From Athripsodes cinereus (Eukaryota > Arthropoda > Insecta > Trichoptera > Leptoceridae), in the NCBI GenBank assembly GCA_947579605.1, contig OX388307.1, positions 25,087,237 through 25,151,236 on the forward strand: a stretch of 64,000 nt of DNA, written 5' to 3'. Each line of letters starts with the position of its first letter. The stretch's first letter is position 1. Under the pieces are notes generated by a model. That model had not been told where the DNA came from. It worked only from the letters and a program-made list of their open reading frames with translations, and ran no database searches. Positions 1 to 11,599 of the stretch are shown here, in pieces. Both the position numbers and the translations under genes were made by a program.

Positions 1-552
1 ATTTACTGTCAAAAAATTGTTAAATATTACTTTATATGCTTGTGTTTGTTTGTGCAGTTATCTATTTTAATTATATCTATTGTGTGCTTGTTTATTGTAA
101 AATCCATTCTCGGAGCGTTTTCATTGCTTATTTGTTTCTATTTTATTTTTTTAATTAAATTTTTCTCCCATTCCTACCACAGGCAGGCTATAATTTTTCC
201 AGTTAATTTGTATAATGTAATTATGTTCCGGTTAATGACGGGAACGGTTACCGTTAAACTGTGTTCCTACTCTAATATTCCTATTATAAAATTTAAAGAA
301 TAAAGTGTTTATTTTTCATTAAGTCCATTTAATCAACATACTCTTTCTTTTCGTCTTTCGGATATAAAATTAAGAGTGTAAATTTACAGTTTTATAATAT
401 TTATCAATTAAAATAGTCTCAGAGTTATTAGGAAAGTTATTAGTTTCTTACGAAAGCATTCATCATGTATTGAGTGAATATATTATTTGACTTATTCTAC
501 TACTTACTATCAAAGCATATTCCATAAATGTGTATATTTCATATTTCCTTCC
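1..552. other. AT-rich DNA, no gene recognised
   Basis: The only open frame (87 codons, 40-303) is hydrophobic and low-complexity, as expected by chance in DNA this AT-rich. I see no repeat family or splice structure here. Confidence 0.5.
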
Positions 553-789
553 AGCACCCGGCAAAGAATTGGTCTTACATTCTTTTCCTTAAGTTTTTGG
601 GTGTCCTGTAAAGAACAGATGTTCTAAAAATAAAGACATTTTACATCTTAAATTCAACAATGCGGTTTACCATCCATCCTGAATGTCTTATTTTTTTGTT
701 GGCGTGAAGAGGACAGCTTTAATGTTTATTGCATATGGCTTGTCTGCAGGCTACCCCACTTGTAGGATATGCCGTGATAGTAGTAGTTG
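553..789 (+). repeat. TAG-tailed SINE-like retroposon, copy 1
   Basis: Diverged plus-strand copy of a ~250-bp family seen about twelve times in the window; 33297-33545 is the best copy. Diagnostic blocks are AGCACCCGGCAAAGAATTGG at the start, the CATCCTGAATGTCTT core, and GGATATGCCGTGAT followed by a short TAG run at the end. The first few bases of the family are missing. No clear target duplication is visible. Confidence 0.75.
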
Positions 790-3379
790 TAATTTACAAC
801 ATTAGTTATTTGCGATTTGTGATAAATATTTATATTCATTATTGTTGACTAATGGCACTACACAATTATATTAAAAAAGTTTTGTTGTAGAATAGTTAAA
901 TCACATTGTTTTTTAAGTAATTTAAATCATAATTTATGTCATAATTTTATGATTTCATCAGTAAACTACGGCTTATTCTAAGATAGATTACGTCGTAGGC
1001 TTAAGTGAAGTGAAAGGGATTTAATTTATATTTCGAGTACCTACATGTTTTATTATTCCAACCTTTCTGTTAAGTCTTTACACGAGTAATGAGAATAATT
1101 ATATGAAAGTATAAAATATGAAGATTTCCATTTCTTTTACGCAGATTAGATATTTTTCACAAATATCTTAGATTTTATAAAGTACGTTTTTGTCACTGAA
1201 ATAGGATTTTAGGATAAAATAACCTATATAAATTATTTTATTTTTAATATTGTGCTTGTGTGTTTAAAACAATACAATTCATACTTAATGTAGGTACTAT
1301 ATTTTTGTCGTTGTTAAATAAACACTTAAGTTTAAACCTTACTAGGATTATTATAACAACCTTGGTTGCTTCCTAAGGTTGATTTCGATATAAGAAGGGA
1401 TCAATCTAATGTTTCATAGTAAACTGTTATGTCTTTATTCACAGCGTGCAAATAAATATAAAAATAAAACACCTTTTGGGATTATCTCTGAAATTGCCGC
1501 GCTTAGAGTTTTCAATTTGTGGAAACGTTTTTATTCGCATTTGGTTAGTTGACAAAAAAAGTGGAAACATTTTTGCCCTCGTTATTTTGGAATTATGTAA
1601 GGATTTGCTGCCTACACCTATATTTATATACATAGTGTCGGTACCTATATAACATTCTCGTTATACAATGAGTAAGTATCGCTATTTATATAATGACATT
1701 TATACTAACTTTTTGGTTGAAATTTTTAAATGTCTCGTATCATTTTTGTTACTAATTTATTCGTATTACAGTTGATAGGTATAATACATTCCAATCTAAT
1801 CATGACAATATCGCTATTTTGGTTTCATATTTTGGTTTGCTCAAATCACTCGAATAAGGAAAAAATAAAATGTTTCAGTCGTTTCTTCTTCATTATTTTT
1901 ATTTTCATCTGTGGGTTTTGGGAGATCGGTAAATTTACTTACAGGAAACAAGGATTCTTTGTAATATTTTCCATAGAAATAAACAAGATACTTATGTTGT
2001 TTCCGGTATCAAGATGATATTTTAGAAATAATATTAGTACAATATTTTTATACGTATATTTCAGTGGATTCCTGAAATTGTTATTTACAAAGGAATAATA
2101 AAGAATACAACCTTATAATAATATTCCTACCTTTATTATTGAATGCCAACTTATCTGAATTCATTTGTTTGATCTAAAAGACAGTTTATGGGTAGCAAGT
2201 ATTTTACAATTCTATTTATTTATGTATTAAATTTTGCAAGTACTTAGATAACATAGTGTATGTATCATAAGATCTACTTAACTGAACATGACCCCGTAAC
2301 AAGGCAGACTGAATCAGTTATTTAAATCTGCTTTCTCAGCGCAGCGATAGTTATTTACCTTAATCTAGTTAATTATGTTATCTCCTGTGATACAACATAC
2401 ACGTCCATACACATACGTTATTAATTTAAATATTTCAAAATACAGATGAGGGTACCTATTCAAAAATCATAATCTTGAACGTGGATACAAATTAATATCT
2501 AAAAATCTTATTGGCGAATACATGAAAGTTTTCCTTGTACAATTAATATGAATAAATACAATTAGAATATTTCAACACATCCTATTTTAACTAATAAGTA
2601 ATAATAATTGTTAAACAAAACATGGAAACTCAACATGATAACCATTTTATGATAAGTCTTAAAGCTTTCTGTTAAATGAATCTCGTCACTACAGTTCAAG
2701 ATTACACCTATGTATGACTTCCAAATTAAAGTGTAATCAATATTCTGACTTGTATGCTTTTGTGAGATTTGCTTTACCTACCAGTGAGCGATATATTTAT
2801 ACTAAATACTGGGTACGTACTTAACCTAAATGGAAATAAATCGATTTGACTTCATTATATTCCTTCTTACAATGAATGTAATCCCTCCAGATGGCAAAAT
2901 AAATTAATTAATACGCTTTTAGTCATTTAAATCCCTTGTTGTTGAAGGTCGTTTAATGTTTTATGTAAAGATTAGTACTTCCTGGATTTCCACGGGGATA
3001 AAAGATCGTAACGAAAAAATAACACAAAATAATAAGAGTAATCTTTTGTACACAAAGTCTTATTCAGAGAAATATATTTTATTCTTCTTGAGTAAACACG
3101 TATTATTATTGTTAGTTATTAGTATTGAACATCCGTATTCGTTATTTGGTAATATAATTAATATTAATTTATTATATCGTATCTTGTCATCAATCTATCG
3201 TCTTATCAATCTAATAAGATCGATTACCGATTGATGTCACAATGAGAACGGACTGTTGAAGATAGTTTGTTACTGTTATGTATCCACTCACATGTACATA
3301 ACAATATTTATACGAGTATGCTAGTAGAGATGTATTAGGAGTTTAATAAATTGTTTTCCACCTTTCCTATACAGTAACT
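790..3379. other. AT-rich intergenic DNA
   Basis: Nothing recognisable in 2.6 kb. Open frames (64-95 codons at 1446-1652, 1730-2017 and 2956-3234) are AT-driven, with no recognisable domain. No tandem array or inverted repeat stood out. Confidence 0.5.
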
Positions 3380-3720
3380 ACGTTTATGTTTGTGTTTCTC
3401 GCGGGAGACTCAAGTAAGTGAAAAATAATACGACCTTTTGTCAACATTGTGACGTTGACGTTATGTGTCGTGGGGCGGCGCTGGGAGTAGCTTCCGGTCA
3501 CTTAATTCTTTTATTTCCGGTGTCGTTGATTCTCTTCCTCTCTCTGAACAAACAAACGGACATATTAGCCACGCCCTCGACACAAGGAAGAATAATGACC
3601 TCGCCTACAACATCTTGACACGTAAACAATTTGTTCACTCGCCTTTGTTCTTTCGCTTGTTTTCGTATTGCTTGCTTTGCTTCCCATGGCCACTGGAAGA
3701 TTTTACATCAAACAATATGC
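3380..3720 (+). other. locally GC-richer block, possible exon or promoter region
   Basis: The composition rises clearly above its surroundings, with CG dinucleotides (CGTGGGGCGGCG near 3470) and pyrimidine-rich runs. A donor-like sequence CAAGTAAGTG sits near 3411-3420 after a CGCGGGAGACT segment. Two overlapping open frames (66 and 123 codons) span the block, but neither shows a recognisable domain. A 5' exon, promoter or unrecognised old repeat are all possible; I cannot choose. Confidence 0.2.
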
Positions 3721-3839
3721 TTTATGTTTCTAATAGTCAAAATTGTATATTTGTTTATATTTCATGCACCTGTCAGACTCGTTATTATATATTGATGAAG
3801 GCTTGCTTTTATTCAGCATTTTACTACTTTGGATAATAT

Positions 3840-4590
3840 TTAAAATGCCTACTTACATAGTTATTTGAGAAGACGTTAGGAAAAATCAATGATAAATTCT
3901 GCTTTTGTGCATTGCATTACAATATTTACTAGAATTTCAAATAAAATATTGCCTTCATTATCAAACGAATCACAATTTTATTAATATTCAGAGCAATTTT
4001 TACTATTTGTGTCAAGATGTAGAATTATTATACAAGAACAATTTCTTGATACCACTATGTTTGATACATTGAAAATTTTCAATTTTTTACAGTGTTTCTA
4101 TAACAAGAACATAAAAATGTTGTTATAAATAAATTAATGAAGTTCAAGTGAATATAATTAAAGTAGTTATTAAGTATTGATCAATTTTTAAATTCTACAA
4201 CTAGGTACATTATACAGGGGTTAACAGTAAACATAAATTTATATATTCAAATAATATGTACCAGGTACCTACATACATAGTATTAATGCTGATTATATTT
4301 TGTCTCACTATGTTGTTTTATTAACCCGGAAGAATCTATTTTGTTATGATTAGACAATATTAAATTTACTCAGTCGGAAAACATTCTTTGTTGATACAAA
4401 ATAGGACCAAAATCATTTTATCTTACAAAAGTAGAGCACGATACATATACCTTCCTATAACAGTTTCATAATTTAAGATGAAATCTTCTTATTTTACATG
4501 CCGTGTGTTTCTCAAAATATGATCATTTGTAAACACATACCTATACGCGATTGAAAATTCAATTTTGTTCCTGAGACACATTATTTTCAT
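3840..4590. other. AT-rich intergenic DNA
   Basis: No gene, repeat family or structured element recognised. Confidence 0.5.
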
Positions 4591-4591
4591 T

Positions 4592-4760
4592 TTTTTTTAT
4601 TTATTTATTTACAACAATACCAAACTAAACTACTACTAAAATCAATATAACTTAACACAACTTTTTATTAACCTAATCTCACGTGTTCTAAAAAATAATA
4701 ATAATAAATGGAATTTACTGCCTCGCTAGGGTTCCGTCTGTTCTGAGGCAGTGCCATAAT
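4592..4760 (-). repeat. probable retroposon 3' tail
   Basis: A T-rich run with TTTATTTATTTATTTA at the low-coordinate end followed by less AT-rich sequence (GCCTCGCTAGGGTTCCGTCT near 4720) is the pattern of a minus-strand LINE or SINE 3' end with an A-rich tail. Family not identified. Confidence 0.35.
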
Positions 4761-4859
4761 ATATATTCACGTTAATTTTAATTATTCAGTAATATTTAAT
4801 GGATGGATTTTTGAATTGACACATTGTGTTTGGTCGGTGACTGAAAATTGTATAAATGA

Positions 4860-5166
4860 TTTGTTGTGTCTCAGCTATGGCGTTCCTCTTTTTATTTTGT
4901 TTCTGTTCTTATGATGATTGGATGCATGATTGAATATAATTGATTTGGGTATATGGTTTATGAATGTTTCTTTTAATGAATTTATTGTATTTGTATTTAA
5001 ATTATCATTATTATATTTTTTGACTTGAACTGGAGTATAGCTATGTTTTGTTTGTTTTTATATTTTTGTACATGTGTTGAATGATTGTGTGATATTTTAA
5101 AGTTTATCTGTATACTTATAAGGGCAGTTGCCGTATATTGTGTTAAATAAATAAATAAATAAATAC
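4860..5166 (+). repeat. retroposon 3' end with AAATA tail
   Basis: Ends in TTGCCGTATATTGTG followed by (AAATA)n at about 5135-5164. The last ~130 bp recur in opposite orientation at 8165-8330 (shared ATTTTAAAGTTTATCT and a TTGCCGT block), so this is a dispersed retroposon tail. Only the 3' part is recognisable. Confidence 0.5.
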
Positions 5167-5177
5167 ATGCCACATAC

Positions 5178-5336
5178 ATCTGAGCCCGTAGACAATTTGT
5201 ACTTGGCGATCGCCTACAAACGAATTTTCGTCAATAACTGCAACAATAACGCATAATTATACGGTACGTGTAGGTAGATTGTCGAAAAGTTCGCCAGTAG
5301 ACGATCGCTAAGTACAAATTGTCTACGGGCTCAGAT
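5178..5336. mobile_element. 159-bp foldback MITE
   Basis: Nearly the whole element is an inverted repeat. The first 27 bp (starting ATCTGAGCCCGTAGACAATT) match the reverse complement of the last 27 bp perfectly, and similarity continues imperfectly to about 55 bp, including the GCGATCG block. There is no coding capacity. This is the architecture of a non-autonomous DNA transposon. No convincing target duplication was found, so the superfamily is open. Confidence 0.7.
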
Positions 5337-5339
5337 CCT

Positions 5340-5676
5340 TATTTATCTATACCATAACAGTAGCCTGTGTATTGACAAAATGTAATGAACATGCAAATTG
5401 TTTTACTTATAGGTTGGTTGACATGTCTCATTGCCTAATTGTAGTGATGATTTTTAAATGTTTTGTGCGAGATGTTTTTAACACTCAACTGATATAGGAC
5501 ACTTGAAAAATTACAGATGTAAGAGAGATACACGTTTTCTATTCCGGGGATTTGATAAGAAAGAAGACAACTTATTGTATAAAGAAAATGATAAACCTAA
5601 GTTGTAACTACTATACTAGTTTAATATAATAATTTCTTGCATGAACATTTTTCAGTATGGTTTGATATGAAACAAT
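5340..5676. other. AT-rich intergenic DNA
   Basis: No gene recognised. The stretch at 5636-5654 (polypyrimidine then TTTTTCAG) resembles a splice acceptor just ahead of the decapeptide-repeat frame. Confidence 0.3.
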
Positions 5677-5946
5677 GTGTTGGTTGAAAATGAGTACAGC
5701 CTACTTACTGCACAGTACAATGAGAATAGAAATGAAATGGATATCCGGCAACCATCCGGTCAAGAATCGATCAAATACCAAATAGTAGCTTATTATCCAG
5801 GCGGATACCGAATAGTTGCTAAATATCCAGACGAATACCAGATAGTAGCTCAATACCCAGATGGATACCAAGTAGCCCTTAAATTCAAACAAATTCATGA
5901 AATCAACGTTTTTAATGTCCATATTTTACTATTATTCGTTTATTGA
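5677..5946 (+). CDS. possible small coding exon with decapeptide repeat
   Basis: An 89-codon open frame; the first ATG in frame is at 5737 and the frame ends with TGA at 5944-5946. Its centre carries about 3.5 copies of a 10-residue unit of the form Y-Q/R-I-V-A-x-Y-P-x-G/E, encoded by a 30-bp tandem repeat at about 5776-5880. Many differences between units fall at third codon positions (GTA/GTT, CAA/CAG, TAT/TAC, GAC/GAT), as expected if the frame has been under selection, although the sample is tiny. A TTTTTCAG acceptor-like site lies 20 bp upstream. Tyrosine- and proline-rich short repeats occur in cuticular, chorion and secreted structural proteins, but I recognise no family. It may equally be a chance tandem repeat. 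Confidence 0.2.
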   Translation: MLVENEYSLLTAQYNENRNEMDIRQPSGQESIKYQIVAYYPGGYRIVAKYPDEYQIVAQYPDGYQVALKFKQIHEINVFNVHILLLFVY

Positions 5947-5949
5947 TTG

Positions 5950-6440
5950 AGGTATATTTATTTGCATTATTAAACATTTGAACCACACAAAGAATTCACA
6001 GAACGTCTAGAAATAACCTCCTTTTTGGTTCCTCTCAACCCATGCCAAGTAACCAAGTACTTAGACACCGACTGAAGCATCCCCATCCACTGAACGAATT
6101 TGAGTGGCGTACATCTACTGACCATAAAATCTCAATTATCATCAAAAAATACTGTCATGGAATAACTCATTCTGAACTAAACAAGTCACTTTAGTTGCTG
6201 GATGTTCAGTTATCCATTTTAAGATATCGATTGGTAACCATCCGTTTCATATTTGATTAAGATACATCTGTACTGTATAACATTATGTATATAATCTACT
6301 ATGTATGTATGTAGCAGTTTTCAGTAAAATGAGGTCACCTCACTGAGAGGCGTATTACAGTGCTAAACAAAGATGGCAAAAAATAATACATCCGTTGTAT
6401 AGAAATGTTTGCGTAGTAAGTACCTACAACTTTTATATAA
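5950..6440. other. AT-rich intergenic DNA
   Basis: No gene recognised. A short palindrome GAGGTCACCTC occurs near 6332. Confidence 0.4.
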
Positions 6441-6597
6441 AACAAAATGACACAACACAAGGAAAATAAAAATAAACTTTATTGTACAAAATATTAAACT
6501 AAAAATAATAAGCAGAAATAGGATTGTAACATAGTATTTACATATAATTTAGCACAATGGGCGAGTATATCGCAGAGGCCCGATGTCCTCCAACTAA
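6441..6597 (-). repeat. LINE 3' tail (GCGATAA-type), copy 1
   Basis: Diverged minus-strand copy of a tail family also at 25612-25750, 52711-52833 and 54507-54640. The shared block reads on the plus strand as GGCGAGT-TATCGCAGAGGC-CG followed by TCCAACTAA. The A-rich tail is at the low-coordinate end. It resembles LINE 3' ends I know from Lepidoptera. Confidence 0.55.
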
Positions 6598-6969
6598 AGA
6601 TCGTTCATATGTTTGCATTTTTCAACTTTTTAGATAATTGATAAGAAATCTGTATTCTGTATACAAAATATTATTTATTGACTGTTTTTCAGTTTTCAAG
6701 AAATATCTTATATTCCATGACATTCGGAATGTCGAATAATCGACCTTAATATCGAACTGAAGATACCTATAAATGTCTGGATGTTTCACGAAAATCATCC
6801 TGTTACAGTACAATCGAAAACTTACACAAAAGAGTGGAAGGCCTTTTCTTTACCTTGTACTCCACGGCTAGAATCAACAACACACATTGATTATTTATGT
6901 AGATGATTATATAAAAATTGACAAAAATCGCAGATAAAAAATATATGAAATTTATTATAAAAAATTTTT

Positions 6970-7227
6970 CCGTGGAGTATCCGGTAAAGAATTGGTCTCC
7001 CACTCTTATCCGTAAGTTTTCGAGTGTCCTGTAAAAGGCAGGTGTTCGAAAAAATAAGACATTTTACATCTTTAATTCAGCGATGAGGTTTGCCACCCAT
7101 CCTGAATGTCTTGATTTTATAATGGCACGGAGAGGACAGCTTGCATGTTTATTATATGCAGCTGGTCTGCTGGCTACCCCACCTGTGGGATATGCCGTGA
7201 TGGTATAGTAGTAATAGTAGTGGTAGT
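6970..7227 (+). repeat. TAG-tailed SINE-like retroposon, copy 2
   Basis: Near full-length copy starting CCGTGGAGTATCCGGTAAAG and ending in an irregular TAG/TAA run. It is flanked by ATTATAAAAA-ATT direct repeats (6954-6969 and 7228-7239), a plausible target duplication with one indel. This supports retroposition for the family. Confidence 0.8.
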
Positions 7228-7239
7228 ATTATAAAAATT

Positions 7240-7735
7240 GAATAAATGTATCCTTGATTAATAAAAACATTTTCTGTTCCGTTTATTGTTTTGGTCACTT
7301 TTATCACAGGAATAATTGATATTTATGCTGTTATTTGATGGTATACAAATTTGATAAATAAAATCGTTGCATTTTTTAGCTATATTTTTAGCAACCTATC
7401 AAAATTTTATATACATATTTAAGATGGCTATTTTGTTTCCTTGATTGGTCATTCCTTGAGCGATGTCGGGCTTAAAACTAGTACGTCATATATACTCAGT
7501 AAACGTTGGGACGTAAAAATATGAAAAAAATATTTTTTTTGTAGAGAAATAGTTTGCTTACAGTTTCAATTTCTTTTTTGTTCATTTGTTGGAATTCTTT
7601 TCATTACAAGTCGCCAAGTTCTTTATTTTGCTTGCGGATTGAAATCTCTACAATTTCCGTCAATTAACATTCTAATAGTGAAATTTGTATTTAATATAAT
7701 ATTGTTTATGTCATCTGTAATATGTTTCAATCTGT
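7240..7735. other. AT-rich intergenic DNA
   Basis: No gene or repeat recognised. Confidence 0.45.
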
Positions 7736-7737
7736 AA

Positions 7738-7925
7738 AATCCGCAAGGGTTCCGTTGGCTCGGGCGTCTCTCTTTCACAATACAACGTTCCTATGACAAC
7801 GACATCAGAGCGCAGGGAATGTCGTGGGAAGATGTGACGCGATTGGCACAGGGTTGAATGGAGGAGGCTGTTTTCTGCCAATGCTTCCGAGAGGAGCGTT
7901 AAGGACGATGATGATGATGAGTACA
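7738..7925 (+). pseudogene. LINE ORF2 3' end, frameshifted
   Basis: The plus strand encodes the C-terminal signature of a non-LTR reverse transcriptase protein. From about 7803 it reads MSWEDVTRLAQ, and after a one-base frameshift near 7850 it continues VEWRRLFSANASERSVKDD, running into a (GAT)n tail at about 7906-7920. Only the last ~60 codons are present, so this is a 5'-truncated, decayed copy. The short tandem-repeat tail is typical of several LINE clades. Confidence 0.7.
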
Positions 7926-8164
7926 TTAAAATACTTTAAGGTCGTCTTCTCAAATATGAAGTCGTATTTTTCCTTTACGAAACTCTGATTCTGAACAACA
8001 CATTATGATTATTTCGAAAATTTGGTATTTCGATTCAGTAGGTATAGTAATTTAACTGCGTGGTAAAGTAGAAAGATATACCTAAATATAGTTTATACCA
8101 GCATTTCTTCTCTCCATATATTCTCATCATAAAATCTGAAATTTAAGTTTTTAATATGGGTGAT

Positions 8165-8330
8165 TTAATTTTATTCATTCATTTAGAACAATACACGGCA
8201 ATTGTCTTTACAAGTATATAGATAAACTTTAAAATATAACATAACCATTCGACACATAAAAATAAACATACGCACAAAAATGTGAAAACACATATTATAA
8301 TTACTATTACTCCAGGACAAGTAAAAAAAA
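8165..8330 (-). repeat. retroposon 3' end, inverted relative of 4860-5166
   Basis: The reverse complement contains ATTTTAAAGTTTATCTATAT and an ATTGCCGTGTATTGT block like the plus-strand copy ending at 5166, with the tail lying at the low-coordinate side. Confidence 0.5.
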
Positions 8331-8499
8331 AATCAAATACAAAAAATTAAATCAAAAATATATCCATTGACCTTACTCGTATACCTAAATCCCTTATATT
8401 TAAACATACGTCCAATTAAATTTGAGTTTAATTTTAAACTGTTTTGAATTAACTTTATCTTAGGAAAACTGATTACTTTCTTACAATGTATTTACTCGC

Positions 8500-8830
8500 A
8501 GTGGCCGAACAGCCATTATAGATCCTTTGTTTCCAAAATAATGAATCTCCAAGTCTTTCGATCTTGGGCAGTAGATTGTCAGTTGTCTTTGTCAGCATTC
8601 ACCGGCTGGCCCTTCAGCCCTGCCCAATGGCCCGCCCGTGAAGATAACTTTGGTTTGAATATGACCATAAATAGGGTATTAAGTGGGTCTCTCTTCAATG
8701 TCATCAATATTCAGCTAAGGGGCTGTTTCGGGGCGTCTTTTGCCCTCAGATTTGATTTGCAGAATGACTTAGTTGATCTTTTATCCCTGGAATTGACGAT
8801 TGCGCCAATATTATATTAAATACTTCATTC
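8500..8830. other. GC-richer block of unknown origin
   Basis: The block around 8560-8660 is much less AT-rich than its flanks, and a 92-codon open frame (8541-8819) crosses it. The predicted product shows no domain I recognise. An old repeat is the most likely explanation, as it abuts a TAG-family fragment at 8835. Confidence 0.25.
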
Positions 8831-8834
8831 ATAA

Positions 8835-8945
8835 CATCACGACATTTCCACATATAGATTAGCCGGTGAACTTGATGCATGAAATAAACATGTAAGTCGT
8901 CCTCTCCGCGCCAACAAATGTTAACAAATTCAGGATGGGTCATAC
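8835..8945 (-). repeat. TAG-tailed SINE-like retroposon, copy 3 (fragment)
   Basis: On the minus strand the order is family core ACCCATCCTGAAT, a GGCGCGGAGAGGAC block, a CATGTTTATT block, then GTCGTGATG. The 5' half is missing and the copy is well diverged. Confidence 0.65.
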
Positions 8946-8949
8946 CTCA

Positions 8950-9520
8950 TTACTGGACTGAAGCTATGTTAAATGTCTTAAAGTGATGTTTTACAAATAC
9001 CTGATTTTTACATGACACTCGAAATCTGACTGAAAAAAAGAAAGATCTACTTATGACCGTGGATATCACGGGAAGATAGAAGGTATATTAAAGAATATAA
9101 ATATTTTATCTGAACCTAAATTTCATTAATTCCCAGCAGTCATTTCTTCAACATACTTATAGTAAATAATAAATTTTTGTATTTTTATTTCCAAGATATA
9201 AGTAGGATTCAATGATACTCCACACAAAAATGGAAGAACCCATGTGTTAAAAATACAATTTTCTACATATTGTTTGCACTCAAACGAAGATTGTGTTTTA
9301 AATTTATTCCTCTTTGTGTTTAGGTAAGTACCTGATCTTATAAACAGTATTACTGAAACACGTATTGCTGAATATACAGGCTGTCTGTATCGTCGTGGCT
9401 TAGCCAAAGCAGAATAATAGAGATACATGTATTGAAATATATTTAAAAAAAATCCTGGATAATGTAAGAAATAATAAAAAACGAACAACTCAGAATCTAC
9501 AACCTAAATCCATGCGGTTT
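8950..9520. other. AT-rich intergenic DNA
   Basis: The 120-codon minus frame (9126-9488) has the biased composition of chance frames in AT-rich DNA, with no domain. No other feature recognised. Confidence 0.4.
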
Positions 9521-9522
9521 TA

Positions 9523-10060
9523 CTTTTTTATTTATTTATTGACATTTGTATACGGCGCAAGCCTTTTACAAGTTTGGATATAAGACAGACTCCAAAAATA
9601 TAATAACAATACAAATTCACATTAACACATCTTAAAATTAAGAAATAAAATCATGAATGAAATTTTTTAAAATAATATAAATAAGGAACGTCAAAAATAC
9701 TGAATATAAATAATTAAACAGACAAGAAAATTACAAAGCTTCAAATAAAATAGTCATGAATCCAATAAAAAAGTCAGAATGTGATGATATAAATTGATGC
9801 GCGCATGATGATGCGCAATAAAAAATTCAAGTAAATTAGTCAGAATGTGATGATATAAAAAAATCATTAATTAACATATATAGATTGTAAACATAAATTA
9901 CTAAGCAAAGAAACAAATTAAAATATACACCATATAGCAGAACTAAGCATTTCAACATTATTAGATAAAATTTGTCAGTTAGAATGATCAATCAGAAAGT
10001 TAATATGGGTCAACATAATAAAAATTCACAAAAATAATAAACACAAAAAAGTCAGAACTC
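9523..10060 (-). repeat. A-rich retroposon 3' region, minus strand
   Basis: Begins at the low-coordinate end with TTTATTTATTTATTGAC, then a GTATACGGCGCAAGCCTTTT block. Reversed, this resembles the 3' tail of the SINE at 50448-50865 (AAGGCTCACGCCGTATA). The rest is A-rich on the plus strand and contains a 22-bp duplicated segment (AGTCAGAATGTGATGATATA plus AA) at 9772 and 9838 and a GC-rich microhairpin between them (GCGCatgatGATGCGC). The extent beyond about 9570 is uncertain. Confidence 0.4.
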
Positions 10061-11503
10061 AAACCTCGATTGCCCTATGCAAGTTTGTTGAACATAGAGG
10101 TTTTCTGTCACCCTGATTCAACCGTTCTTCAGTATGTAGTGCAAACATCCTGTATATTACAGTTATGTTTAATATGGTTACCATTATACTGTAATACATT
10201 TACTTTGTTTATATTTAGTTTGCGTGTTTGCACAGTGCTTTCTATTGATTTTCTTTATTGTAACATACATACGATACTGCTACTAATACTACTACTAGCC
10301 ACAAAATTTTATTGCACACCATTTGACCTTAGCCTTAGTTATGATACTTTTGTGAAAATAATAATGAGATTTCCTTGAAGTATTGTGTTAATATTACCAT
10401 TTTCGAAAATTACGGACAATTTGAAATCATTATTATGTTCTAAAGTATTTCCTTTCCATTGTTTTGTTTTTATCGTCCTTGAATATTTTCAATTAAGTAT
10501 TTTCACTGTCACGTTCATAATATATAATAGCTGACGTTAATGTATGAAAATTTAAGTTTTTTTATTCATTCAAGATTAAAATGTAAATTCCCCGTTTTAA
10601 GGACATAATTGGACGTTAAAATTCCTTTCTTGATGACTTCGTTTTTGTGTTATACTTTCGTAATATTATTTAACGTTTTTCTGGGGGAATGTACCTAATT
10701 ATGAATTACGTAATCCCCTGTTTTATAATTATTGATCCGTGTTCCGAACAAATTATTCTAAAAAATAGAGTATTTTGAGGATAGTTGTACAGAAGACATA
10801 TTCTTTCAGGTTATGGAGTGTTTGTTTATCGTAAATATTTTAACTAAATGAAATGTGACACATTAGTAGTATTTTTAATACATTCTTTGAAGTTATTGAG
10901 AAAATCGTTACAGAATGAAAAGCTCTTTATTTATTGCGATATGTTTTTTTTAATAGATAAGTTTGTCACCTGAAATAAGTTTACCGACTACCCCATTTGT
11001 GTTATGTTAGGATGGTACAGATCAGATACAAACATGTCAAATTACAGCCTAGAAAAAAAAGTTTATTTGGGATTCAAATTTTCACTTGACATGGACCAAA
11101 AAAATACTTTTGATGACGGTGTTTATGTCAAATTAGGTAATGATGGTCCAAAAACACGATGGTATTAGTTTGACGTTGTTTAATCGTATTGATATTGTTT
11201 ACAATATGTAAAGTTTTTGTCAAATTCTTAGACTCGAGAGGATTCAAAATTATGTAATAAGAACTAAGTCATTGGATATAAACATTGTGACATATAAATA
11301 CATTTCTGGTAAATATGGAATCTTTGTTGGTCCACATGTTGAGCGTATTATTTGTTAACATGCTATGTAATGACTGATTGTGTAAGATTGTAAAAATAAA
11401 AATAAATGGAATATTATATTTGTACAACATAGACAAAGAAAATTACGTTAAACATTTATACCTATCGTCTAAATTCTGCAACACAATTACTATGAAATAT
11501 GTA
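10061..11503. other. AT-rich intergenic DNA
   Basis: The 102-codon frame at 10070-10378 shows no domain. No repeat family recognised. Confidence 0.45.
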
Positions 11504-11599
11504 CACTTACATGAGTACTATTAATAATTTCAGTATAAAATAAAATATAGATAGGTCACTTACACGAGTACTATTAATAATTTCAGTATAAAATAAAAC
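11504..11599. repeat. 53-bp tandem duplication
   Basis: CACTTACATGAGTACTATTA at 11504 recurs as CACTTACACGAGTACTATTA at 11557, with near identity over about 43 bp. Confidence 0.85.
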
